Assembly: GCA_016219235.1 (NCBI GenBank)
Contig: JACRBO010000361.1
Span: 1 to 5,023, forward strand
Direction: 5' to 3'
DNA length: 5,023 bases
Source: Chloroflexota bacterium
Lineage (GTDB): Bacteria > Chloroflexota > Anaerolineae > Fen-1058
In this document: in pieces, positions 1-4,921 of the stretch
Layout of the letters: every line of letters begins with the position of its first letter
How positions within the stretch are numbered: position 1 is the first letter of the stretch
Made by a program: the position numbers and the translations under genes
The notes under the pieces: model-generated
What the model saw: the letters and a program-made list of their open reading frames with translations, nothing else
Told to the model about the DNA's origin: nothing
Database searches by the model: none

Positions 1-860
1 AGGCGCTGCTGTTCGTGTCGAGCGAGCCGGTGCCCGTGCAGCAGATTGCGGAAGCGCTCAACTTCAAAGTGGACGCGATCGAGCGGGCGTTGATCGAGTT
101 GCGCGACGGGACGGAAGGCGTGTCGCGCGGCCTGCGTTTGCAGCGCAAGGGCGATAAAGTCCAACTGACCACGCATCCCGAATGCGCGCCCTACATTGAA
201 AGATTCCTCGGTCTCGATCTGACCAGCCGCCTGTCGAAGCCCGCGCTGGAGACGCTGTCGATTATCGCGTATCAACAGCCGGTGACACGCGCGCAGATCG
301 AGCAGGTGCGCGGCGTAAACTGCGACGGCGTGCTGGCGAATCTGCTGAACAAAGGGTTGATTGAAGAAGTGGGGCGATTGGAGACGGCGGGACGACCCAT
401 TCAATACGGCACGACGTTTGCCTTCTTGCAGCACTTCGGTTTGCGCGGCCTGGACGATATGCCGCAGTTGCAGCCCATCGAGGCCGCCGCCCTGGAGGCG
501 ATGGCGGCCCGGCCCGATGAGCCGGTGGTGGTGGCCGACGCGCAGATGGCGGAAACAAAGACGGCTGACGGCGGAGTGAAGACGGCAGAGAAGCCGGCGC
601 AGCCCATTCTTGAAACGCAGTTGGCATTAGTGCCCGATGAAACATCGGCGCCTGAAGAAGCAGCCGCGGCCGATGAAGCAGCCACGGCCGATGAAACAGC
701 CGCGGCCGCTGAGGTGGCGGACAAAGCCGCCGAGATCGAACAATCGGGTGGTGACGAGCCGCCGCCTGTAACTGATGTCAACGAGGCGGCTGAATCTTCA
801 TCTCCGCCGCTTGAAGCCAACGAGGCGGCTGCCGCCAATCCAATCGAATCTGCTGAATAG
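1..860 (+). CDS. scpB: Segregation and condensation protein B (ScpB), 5'-truncated by the window edge
   Basis: ScpB is the winged-helix dimer partner of the kleisin ScpA in the SMC-ScpAB condensin complex, which compacts and separates chromosomes in the cytoplasm. The frame is open to the window's left edge, and the residues before the GTG at 15 read A-L-L-F-V-S-S-E-P, the usual start of the first ScpB helix. GTG 15 is therefore internal, and perhaps 10-20 residues are missing. Counting from GTG 15, the first winged helix covers about residues 1-68 and the second about 74-150. The family signature is clear: KPALETLSIIAYQQPVTRAQ, then RGVNCDGVLANLL, then GRPIQYGTT, ending in FGLRGLDDMPQL. About 130 further residues (from about nt 468) form an Ala/Glu/Asp/Pro-rich, probably disordered tail, much longer than in typical ScpB of about 180-200 residues. 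scpA probably lies upstream, outside the window (inference). Identification is secure; the function of the tail is unknown. Confidence 0.95.
   Translation, partial: ALLFVSSEPVPVQQIAEALNFKVDAIERALIELRDGTEGVSRGLRLQRKGDKVQLTTHPECAPYIERFLGLDLTSRLSKPALETLSIIAYQQPVTRAQIEQVRGVNCDGVLANLLNKGLIEEVGRLETAGRPIQYGTTFAFLQHFGLRGLDDMPQLQPIEAAALEAMAARPDEPVVVADAQMAETKTADGGVKTAEKPAQPILETQLALVPDETSAPEEAAAADEAATADETAAAAEVADKAAEIEQSGGDEPPPVTDVNEAAESSSPPLEANEAAAANPIESAE
654..707 (+). repeat. 18-bp in-frame tandem repeat in the scpB tail
   Basis: Three consecutive 18-bp units (654-671, 672-689, 690-707) of the form GAtGAAgCAGCCaCGGCC encode the six-residue repeat [E/D]-E-[A/T]-A-[A/T]-A. A weaker fourth unit follows. 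A second small duplication, AACGAGGCGGCT at 780-791 and 819-830, encodes NEAA twice. The tail has therefore grown at least partly by short in-frame duplications. Confidence 0.75.
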
Positions 861-910
861 CCACAAAGGAACGCGGAATTTAGCCGCAAAAGAACACAAA
901 GAGCACAAAG
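861..910. repeat. CACAAAG-type intergenic motifs
   Basis: CACAAAG occurs at the start of this stretch, just after the scpB stop, and twice more at spacing 9 before 911. The A-rich, C-punctuated style resembles CACAAAG/ACACAAAG strings often seen between genes in environmental bacterial genomes (recollection, not a search). No function is assigned. When the terminator hairpin alongside is read on the minus strand, the right-hand end of this stretch supplies its downstream T-rich sequence. Confidence 0.5.
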
Positions 911-938
911 AAAAACGCCGCGTCCCAGCACGCGGCGT
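906..938 (-). terminator. Intrinsic terminator of the malic enzyme gene
   Basis: A perfect 9-bp GC-rich stem, ACGCCGCGT (915-923) with ACGCGGCGT (930-938), encloses a 6-nt loop. On the minus strand the stem is followed directly by TTTTTCTTTG, the classic hairpin plus U-tract layout. It lies 40 bp past the maeB stop codon. Read on the plus strand, the hairpin is followed by CCTGCAGCC with no T-run, so it is oriented to stop maeB transcription. As a hairpin it might still stabilise the end of the convergent scpB transcript. Confidence 0.85.
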
Positions 939-940
939 CC

Positions 941-978
941 TGCAGCCTGCATCCTGCATCCTGCATCCTGCATCCTGC
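941..978. repeat. TGCATCC heptamer tandem repeat
   Basis: Five head-to-tail heptamers run from 941 to 975 (TGCAGCC once, then TGCATCC four times), followed by a partial TGC that overlaps the last base of the maeB stop codon complement at 978-980. This is a simple-sequence microsatellite likely to vary by slippage. It lies between the maeB stop codon and its terminator, so it is transcribed in the 3' untranslated region. Confidence 0.85.
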
Positions 979-3224
979 TATAACTTCCCCTGCGCGTCGA
1001 TGGCCGCCACCGCCGCGATCGACACGATCTCATCCACGTCGTCGCCCGCCTGCAACACGTGCACGGGCGCGGCCACACCCAACAGGATCGGGCCGATCAT
1101 CTCCGCGCCGCCCAGCCGCCCCATCAATTTGTAAGCAACGTTGGCCGCTTCCAGATTGGGGAAGACCAGCACATTGGCGGCCCTGACCCGGCTGAATGGG
1201 AAGCGCTTCTCGACCAGTTCAGGCACGAGCGCGACATCCACTTGCATCTCGCCATCCACTTCCAGTTCAGGACGGCGCGCGCGGACCAGTTCGGTGGCGC
1301 GGCGCACCTTCTCGGCCAGCGGATGTTTGACGCTGCCGAAGTTGCTGAACGACAACATCGCCACGCGCGGCGTCAGATCGAGTTTGAGCGCCAGATCGGC
1401 GGCCAGGCTGGCGATCTCGGCCAGGTCTTCGGCCGTCGGCTCGATGTTGACCGTGGCATCGGTGAAGATGTAGACCTTGTCTTTGACGATGACGATGTAC
1501 GCGCCCGCCGCTTTCTTGACGCCCGGCCGGGTATGAAAGATTTGCAGGGCAGGGCGGATCACTTCGGGATATTCTTGCGTCAGGCCGGACACGCACGCAT
1601 CGGCGTCACCCTGCTTGACCATCATCATGCCAAAGCGATTGGCTTCGCGGATACGCAGCTGCGCCCGGCTCAGCGTCAGGCCGCGCCGCTGACGCAGTTC
1701 ATAATACGCCTGCGTGTACGCGGGCAAGCGAAAATCGGTATTGGGATCGATCACTTCGGGCGAGAAATGCAGACCCAGATCCTGCACCTGCTGATGAATC
1801 TTTGCGGCATTGCCCAGCAGAATCGGGTGGCCGATGCCCTCCTCGGCGATGTGCGCGGCGGCGCGCAGAATGATCGGCTCTTCGCCTTCCGGGAAGACGA
1901 TGCGTTTAGGCGACGACCGGGCTTTGTTCATGATCGCGCGGCGCAAGCGCTGACCGGAACCTAAGCGTTCGGCCAGTTGCTCGCGGTACTCGTCCAGATC
2001 GAGCGTGCGGCGCGCCACGCCCGATCGCATCGCGGCCTCCGCCACGGCCGGCGACACCCACAGCATCACACGCGGATCGAGCGGCTTGGGGATGATGTAA
2101 TCGCGGCCATATTTCAGCGCTGTCAGGCCGTAGGCATTGAGCACCGAATCGGGAATGTCTTCGTGGGCCAGCGCCGCCAGCGCTTTAGCCGCCGCCACTT
2201 TCATCTCTTCGTTGATGGCGCACGCCTGCACGTCGAGCGCGCCGCGAAAGATGAAGGGAAAGCCCAGCACGTTGTTGACCTGATTCGGGTAATCCGATCG
2301 GCCCGTGCACACGATCGCGTCGGGGCGCGCGGCGCGGGCGACTTCGTACTTGATTTCAGGATTCGGATTCGCCATCGCAAAAATGATCGGGCTGGGGCGC
2401 ATCACTTTGATCATCTCGCCCGTGACCAGATCGGCCACCGACAGGCCCACCAGCACATCGGCATCCACCAGCGCTTCGGCCAGCGTGCCGGGTTGATCGC
2501 CCTGCGCGAATTTGGCCTTCTCCGGGAACATCTCGCGCTTGCGGCCATGATAGACCAGCCCGGCGATGTCCGTCATCCAGATGTTCTGGCGCGGCACGCC
2601 GGTGGCCACAAACATGTTCGCCGTGGCGATGGCAGCCGCGCCCGCGCCCGAGAACACCACTTTGATCTGATCGATCTGCTTGCCCGTAATCTCCAGCACA
2701 TTCAACAGGGCCGCCGACGCGATGATGGCCGTGCCGTGTTGATCGTCATGAAACACCGGAATATCCAGTTGTTCCTGCAGCGTGGTCTCGATGAAGAAGC
2801 ATTCCGGCGACTTGATGTCTTCCAGGTTGATGCCGCCAAACGTGGGCGCGATGGCCTTGACGACGCGAATAACCTCGTGCGGATCGTGCGTGTCCACCTC
2901 GATGTCAAACACGTCCACATCGGCGAAGCGTTTGAACAGCACGCCCTTGCCTTCCATCACGGGCTTCGAGGCCAGCGCGCCGCGATCGCCCAGGCCCAGA
3001 ATGGCCGTGCCGTTGCTGATGACGGCGACCAGGTTGGCTTTGGCCGTCATCTCGTAGGCGGCGTCGGGCCGGCGCTCGATCTCCAGCACGACCTCGGCTA
3101 CACCCGGCGTGTACGCCAGCGATAGATCGCGCTGGGAGACCATCGGTTTGGTGGGCACGACCTCAATCTTGCCGGGGCGTCCGCGACGATGGTATTCAAA
3201 CGTTTCTTGAGCGGTGACAGCCAT
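978..3224 (-). CDS. maeB: Malic enzyme with C-terminal phosphotransacetylase-like domain (MaeB type)
   Basis: This enzyme oxidatively decarboxylates malate to pyruvate and CO2, producing NAD(P)H in the cytoplasm. The 748 residues match the roughly 760 of the MaeB family. The malic domain covers about residues 10-160: catalytic Tyr38 in LAYTPGVA, Lys87/Lys93 in SKPVMEGKG, metal ligands Glu135-Asp136 in [10 protein letters not shown], and Asp160/Asp161 in [10 protein letters not shown]. The nucleotide-binding domain follows, with [10 protein letters not shown] at 191-200, MANPNPEI at 284-291 and [17 protein letters not shown] at 312-328. The phosphotransacetylase-like domain runs from about 431 to 748 ([30 protein letters not shown]). 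In enteric MaeB this domain is regulatory and not catalytic (family knowledge). NAD versus NADP preference cannot be decided here. The ATG at 3224 has an AGAGGA ribosome-binding site 5 nt upstream and a good promoter, so the start is firm. The gene converges on scpB and diverges from the ceramidase gene. Confidence 0.96.
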   Translation of the reverse strand: MAVTAQETFEYHRRGRPGKIEVVPTKPMVSQRDLSLAYTPGVAEVVLEIERRPDAAYEMTAKANLVAVISNGTAILGLGDRGALASKPVMEGKGVLFKRFADVDVFDIEVDTHDPHEVIRVVKAIAPTFGGINLEDIKSPECFFIETTLQEQLDIPVFHDDQHGTAIIASAALLNVLEITGKQIDQIKVVFSGAGAAAIATANMFVATGVPRQNIWMTDIAGLVYHGRKREMFPEKAKFAQGDQPGTLAEALVDADVLVGLSVADLVTGEMIKVMRPSPIIFAMANPNPEIKYEVARAARPDAIVCTGRSDYPNQVNNVLGFPFIFRGALDVQACAINEEMKVAAAKALAALAHEDIPDSVLNAYGLTALKYGRDYIIPKPLDPRVMLWVSPAVAEAAMRSGVARRTLDLDEYREQLAERLGSGQRLRRAIMNKARSSPKRIVFPEGEEPIILRAAAHIAEEGIGHPILLGNAAKIHQQVQDLGLHFSPEVIDPNTDFRLPAYTQAYYELRQRRGLTLSRAQLRIREANRFGMMMVKQGDADACVSGLTQEYPEVIRPALQIFHTRPGVKKAAGAYIVIVKDKVYIFTDATVNIEPTAEDLAEIASLAADLALKLDLTPRVAMLSFSNFGSVKHPLAEKVRRATELVRARRPELEVDGEMQVDVALVPELVEKRFPFSRVRAANVLVFPNLEAANVAYKLMGRLGGAEMIGPILLGVAAPVHVLQAGDDVDEIVSIAAVAAIDAQGKL

Positions 3225-3229
3225 GGGAG

Positions 3230-3236
3230 TCCTCTC
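3230..3236 (-). promoter_or_regulatory. Ribosome-binding site of maeB
   Basis: On the minus strand GAGAGGA ends 5 nt before the ATG at 3224, a strong Shine-Dalgarno match at normal spacing. It supports that start codon. Confidence 0.8.
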
Positions 3237-3239
3237 AGT

Positions 3240-3245
3240 TATAAT
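3240..3245 (+). promoter_or_regulatory. Possible -10 box for the ceramidase gene
   Basis: A perfect TATAAT on the plus strand lies 68 bp before the ceramidase ATG at 3313. The best -35 candidate, GTGACA at 3214-3219, is 20 bp away, which is longer than optimal, so the promoter would be weak or activator-dependent. The predicted leader of about 60 nt would contain the CCGTGAGG/CCTCACGG hairpin. Confidence 0.35.
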
Positions 3246-3263
3246 GCTAAGGATGGGGACTTT

Positions 3264-3292
3264 ATCGTACCGTGAGGGCGATTTGGCGTCAA
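3264..3292 (-). promoter_or_regulatory. Sigma70-type promoter of maeB
   Basis: On the minus strand TTGACG (3292-3287, five of six consensus bases) is separated by exactly 17 bp from TACGAT (3269-3264, four of six). Transcription would begin near 3257, giving a leader of about 33 nt that contains the ribosome-binding site. A second AT-rich box, TATAAC (3243-3238), lies closer to the gene but has no matching -35. Confidence 0.65.
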
Positions 3293-3308
3293 CTGCCTAA
3301 CCTCACGG
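3270..3308. promoter_or_regulatory. Spaced 8-bp dyad in the divergent promoter region (candidate operator)
   Basis: CCGTGAGG (3270-3277) and CCTCACGG (3301-3308) form a perfect inverted repeat with a 23-bp spacer. The half-site centres are 31 bp apart, about three helical turns, so both would face the same side of the DNA. One half-site abuts the maeB -10 box within its spacer, and the other lies just upstream of the -35. In a ceramidase transcript the same sequence could fold into a hairpin ending 4 nt before the start codon. Its role is inference. Confidence 0.4.
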
Positions 3309-3312
3309 CAGA

Positions 3313-4257
3313 ATGGCTAGAGTGTCACGTATGCCGCACACCCGATGGTTCATCGCACCGACCCTGGCTGTGCTGCTGTCAGCGATAGCGCTGGCCGCCT
3401 TCTCGGCGCTGAATATCGATTGGGCCGCCTGGCGGCCCGCCACGTGTCTGCCGAACGCCTGTTTCTGCGAAGCGATCGGCGCAGGGCCGATTCGTCAGCC
3501 GATCAACACGTGGTCGAATCTGGCGTTTGTCTGGGTGGGGGCGTTCATTGCGTTTAGCGCCACACCCGATCGGCCTCTGCGGCGATCCTACACCCTGATT
3601 CTGGCGTTGGCGTGTGTGGGCATCGGCCTGGGATCGTGGCTCTATCACGCCTCCCTGTCCTTCGTCGGCCAGTGGCTCGATGTGATGTCGATGTACTTGC
3701 TGGGCGTGTTCATGGTGCTGTACGCGGCGCGGCGACTGAAGGTGACCAGGTCATTCCCGCGTGCTGTTAGCGGGAATCCAGCAGCCCGACCAGCGCTAAT
3801 TGCCAATCGTCGCGCTGGATGCCCGACAAAAGCATTCGGGCATGACAGAATCAATCCCGCGTCAAAGGATGATCGCATTTTCGCAATCTGGTACATTGCA
3901 ATCAACGGGGCACTGGGCGTGTTGTTGATCGCGTGGCCCGACGCACGACGATATTTGTTCGGGATACTGATTGCCAGCGCCCTGATCCTGGAAGCGATCC
4001 TTCATCGCCGAAAGCAGACGACGCTTCAGGCAAAATGGCCCATTGGGGCATTGGGCGTGTACGTCGCGGCGCAAGCTATCTGGACGCTCGATCTGAATCA
4101 CATCGTCTGTGATCCAACGAGCGTGCTGCAAGGCCATGCCGTGTGGCATGTGCTGACGGCGGCTTCGGCGGGGCTGCTGTATGGGTACTACCAGTCAGAG
4201 GTCAACCACGGCCAGCCTCACGACACCAGTCTGCGCCAGGCGGACAGCCCCGGTTAA
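3313..4257 (+). CDS. Ceramidase-family (CREST superfamily) integral membrane hydrolase with in-frame palindromic insert
   Basis: The family comprises multi-pass membrane Zn-dependent amide hydrolases; eukaryotic alkaline ceramidases split ceramide into sphingosine and fatty acid. The 314-residue product is very hydrophobic, with segments near 13-34, 67-82, 93-110, 118-139, 190-208, 212-230, 245-260 and 276-290. The CREST residues are visible: Ser108 and His112 in GSWLYHASL, Asp123 in QWLDVMSMY, and His275/His279 in GHAVWHVLTA. The Ser-His (4), His-Asp (11) and His-His (4) spacings match human ACER3 S77/H81/D92/H217/H221. Cys52-Glu53 and NTWSN (65-69) match the N-terminal motif. Residues about 146-178 are encoded by a 97-bp repeat element inserted in the loop after the fourth hydrophobic segment. 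The start is uncertain: ATG 3313 and ATG 3331 are both possible and neither has a strong ribosome-binding site. The substrate in this organism is unknown. Confidence 0.88.
   Translation: MARVSRMPHTRWFIAPTLAVLLSAIALAAFSALNIDWAAWRPATCLPNACFCEAIGAGPIRQPINTWSNLAFVWVGAFIAFSATPDRPLRRSYTLILALACVGIGLGSWLYHASLSFVGQWLDVMSMYLLGVFMVLYAARRLKVTRSFPRAVSGNPAARPALIANRRAGCPTKAFGHDRINPASKDDRIFAIWYIAINGALGVLLIAWPDARRYLFGILIASALILEAILHRRKQTTLQAKWPIGALGVYVAAQAIWTLDLNHIVCDPTSVLQGHAVWHVLTAASAGLLYGYYQSEVNHGQPHDTSLRQADSPG
3750..3846 (+). repeat. 97-bp double-hairpin palindromic element, copy 1 (inside the ceramidase gene)
   Basis: The element starts GTCATTCCCG and ends CGGGCATGAC, near-perfect inverted ends. Hairpin 1 pairs ATTCCCGC (3753-3760) with GCGGGAAT (3770-3777) around a 9-nt loop. 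Hairpin 2 pairs ATGCCCGA (3819-3826) with TCGGGCAT (3836-3843), again with a 9-nt loop. An inner pair, ATCCAGC (3776-3782) and GCTGGAT (3814-3820), could close a central arm. The copy at 4786-4882 in reverse orientation is the same length and about 80% identical by hand alignment, with differences mainly in loops and middle. The dinucleotide AG abuts both ends (3748-3749, 3847-3848). ATTCCC-loop-GGGAAT hairpins recall the Neisseria dRS3 and other REP-like families, though membership is not claimed. Confidence 0.88.
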
Positions 4258-4264
4258 GGTCAGG

Positions 4265-4456
4265 CTGGCGACGGGCGAGCCTATTCCAGCGACGGCAACC
4301 ATCGTTCTGGCGGCGGCGATGCCCATTCCGATGACGACGATGATCAATAACTGCCGTGGGGATACACGTTCTGGCTACGGCGACACTCATTCTGATGGCG
4401 GCGATGATCAATAATTGCCACGTGGACGCACATTCTGGCTACGGCGAGGGTCATTC
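4265..4456. repeat. 42-bp tandem repeats, partly organised as 64-bp units
   Basis: Units beginning CTGGC start at 4265, 4307, 4371 and 4435. The first two are 42 bp apart and the later ones 64 bp apart, because a conserved 22-bp spacer (4349-4370 and 4413-4434, AA[C/T]TGCC...) is added. The 42-bp core translates with a 14-residue rhythm (for example LATGEPIP... then LAAAMPIP...). The third and fourth copies share the 12-bp string TTCTGGCTACGG, and ATGATCAATAA recurs in copies two and three. Confidence 0.75.
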
Positions 4457-4486
4457 CAGCCAGAATGACCCTCGCCGTGGCTGGAA
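4433..4486. repeat. Long inverted repeat / hairpin
   Basis: The arms 4433-4456 and 4463-4486 surround a 6-nt loop, CAGCCA. The inner 16 bp (4441-4456 with 4463-4478) pair perfectly, and the remaining 8 positions add five Watson-Crick and three G-T pairs, giving 24 bp in total. No T-run follows on the plus strand (CGGG follows), and no A-run precedes it, so it is not a canonical terminator. It lies at the junction of the two 42-bp repeat blocks. Confidence 0.8.
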
Positions 4487-4638
4487 CGGGCGCTGTCGTA
4501 GCCGTCCGGCGGGTCGTCGTATCTGGAACTTGGGTCGCCGTTGCTATCCGATGGACTGTTGTATCTGTCTGGCGAGTTGCCGTGGCCGAAACGAGGGCTG
4601 GCGTCGCCGGCTGGCGGGCTACCGTACCTGAACGGAAA
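4471..4638. repeat. Second, more diverged block of 42-bp repeats
   Basis: Four 42-bp units start at 4471, 4513, 4555 and 4597. Translated on the plus strand, the 14-residue rhythm is plain: LAVAGTGAVVAVRR, VVVSGTWVAVAIRW, TVVSVWRVAVAETR, then AGVAGWRATV. Many differences between adjacent units are C/T or G/A transitions. The plus strand and two minus-strand frames are open across it, so a coding direction cannot be chosen. Confidence 0.65.
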
Positions 4639-4746
4639 GGCCTCGACGGTTGCCGGAGCCCTCGATGTCTTTGAATGTGGGTCGCCATAGCGAGTCGGGT
4701 AAGCCTCGCGGCGTTCCGTGGTTGTCAGCGTCCACGCTTAACTATG

Positions 4747-4756
4747 ACTGTTGTTT
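4747..4756 (+). repeat. Left target-site duplication of the MITE-like element
   Basis: ACTGTTGTTT abuts the left inverted terminus and is repeated exactly at 4912-4921. With the two preceding bases (TG) the direct repeat is 12 bp, so the true duplication is 10 to 12 bp depending on where the element ends. Confidence 0.65.
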
Positions 4757-4911
4757 CAATGTCAGTAAGTTAAGCCGAACGTAACGTCATGCCCGAACGC
4801 TTCTGTCGGGCATCCAGCGTGATTATCGGCCACTCACACGGGCCGGGCGGCTAGATTCCCGCCGGAAGCACGCGGGAATGACGCGACCGATTCACTAACT
4901 TACTGACATTG
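4757..4911. mobile_element. 155-bp MITE-like element with 16-bp terminal inverted repeats
   Basis: The left end CAATGTCAGTAAGTTA (4757-4772) and right end TAACTTACTGACATTG (4896-4911) are perfect 16-bp inverted repeats. The direct repeat ACTGTTGTTT flanks them (4747-4756 and 4912-4921), extending to TGACTGTTGTTT if two bases overlapping the right terminus are counted. The inside is symmetric: 13 bp, the 97-bp double-hairpin core, 13 bp. There is no transposase, so any movement would need one supplied in trans. The clear flanking duplication indicates a real insertion. The transposase family is not identified. Confidence 0.75.
4786..4882 (-). repeat. 97-bp double-hairpin palindromic element, copy 2 (core of the MITE-like element)
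   Basis: On the minus strand this copy starts GTCATTCCCGCGTGCT and ends TTCGGGCATGAC, the same ends as copy 1. Hand alignment gives about 19 differences in 97 positions with no gaps. The first 16 bases are identical and the last 26 differ at only two sites. Both hairpins (ATTCCCGC/GCGGGAAT and ATGCCCGA/TCGGGCAT) are intact. Unlike copy 1, it is enclosed by 13-bp arms and the 16-bp inverted termini. Confidence 0.85.
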
Positions 4912-4921
4912 ACTGTTGTTT
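4912..4921 (+). repeat. Right target-site duplication of the MITE-like element
   Basis: This is an exact second copy of ACTGTTGTTT directly after the right terminus. Removing one copy together with the 155-bp element restores a simple continuous sequence, as expected for an empty site. Confidence 0.65.

Larger units (their letters stand above)
4408..4737 (-). pseudogene. Start-less open frame encoding a Tyr/Pro/Ser/Asp/Gly-rich repeat peptide (possible gene remnant)
   Basis: On the minus strand a 109-codon frame runs from just after a TAA (4740-4738) to a TGA (4410-4408), without any ATG, GTG or TTG. It reads as a low-complexity peptide with recurrent Arg-Tyr: TRYGDPHS, FRYGSPPAGD, DRYNSPSDS, SRYDDPPDGY, then DPRRSQN. 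This composition looks more like a natural disordered tail than the competing frames do. However, it has no start, no ribosome-binding site and no recognised family. It could be the decayed 3' end of a gene or only a by-product of the 42-bp repeats. Confidence 0.25.

Noticed and set aside
401..1078. 225-codon minus-strand open frame across the scpB tail and intergenic region
   Set aside because: The Ser/Ala-rich stretch is only the complement of the scpB Ala/Glu tail. It also overlaps the end of maeB and runs through the heptamer microsatellite.
775..1134. 119-codon plus-strand frame spanning the intergenic repeats
   Set aside because: Its EHKEHKEK and [11 protein letters not shown] stretches are translations of the CACAAAG motifs and TGCATCC heptamers, a common source of spurious predicted proteins.
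1059..1964. 301-codon plus-strand open frame opposite maeB
   Set aside because: It is antisense to conserved malic enzyme and phosphotransacetylase motifs. Its His/Arg/Gln/Asp-rich composition is typical of a reverse-strand shadow in GC-rich DNA.
1977..3125. 382-codon plus-strand open frame opposite maeB
   Set aside because: It is also a shadow of the maeB coding strand, with no recognisable domain and implausible composition (very His/Arg-rich).
4344..4688. 114-codon minus-strand frame starting MATHIQRH
   Set aside because: It has an ATG but no ribosome-binding site, and its Thr/Ala/Arg repeats come from the 42-bp array. Several frames are equally open here, so coding cannot be supported.
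3750..4911. CRISPR array
   Set aside because: The two 97-bp repeats are in opposite orientations about 940 bp apart, and the 42/64-bp repeats are contiguous without unique spacers, so this is not a CRISPR layout.
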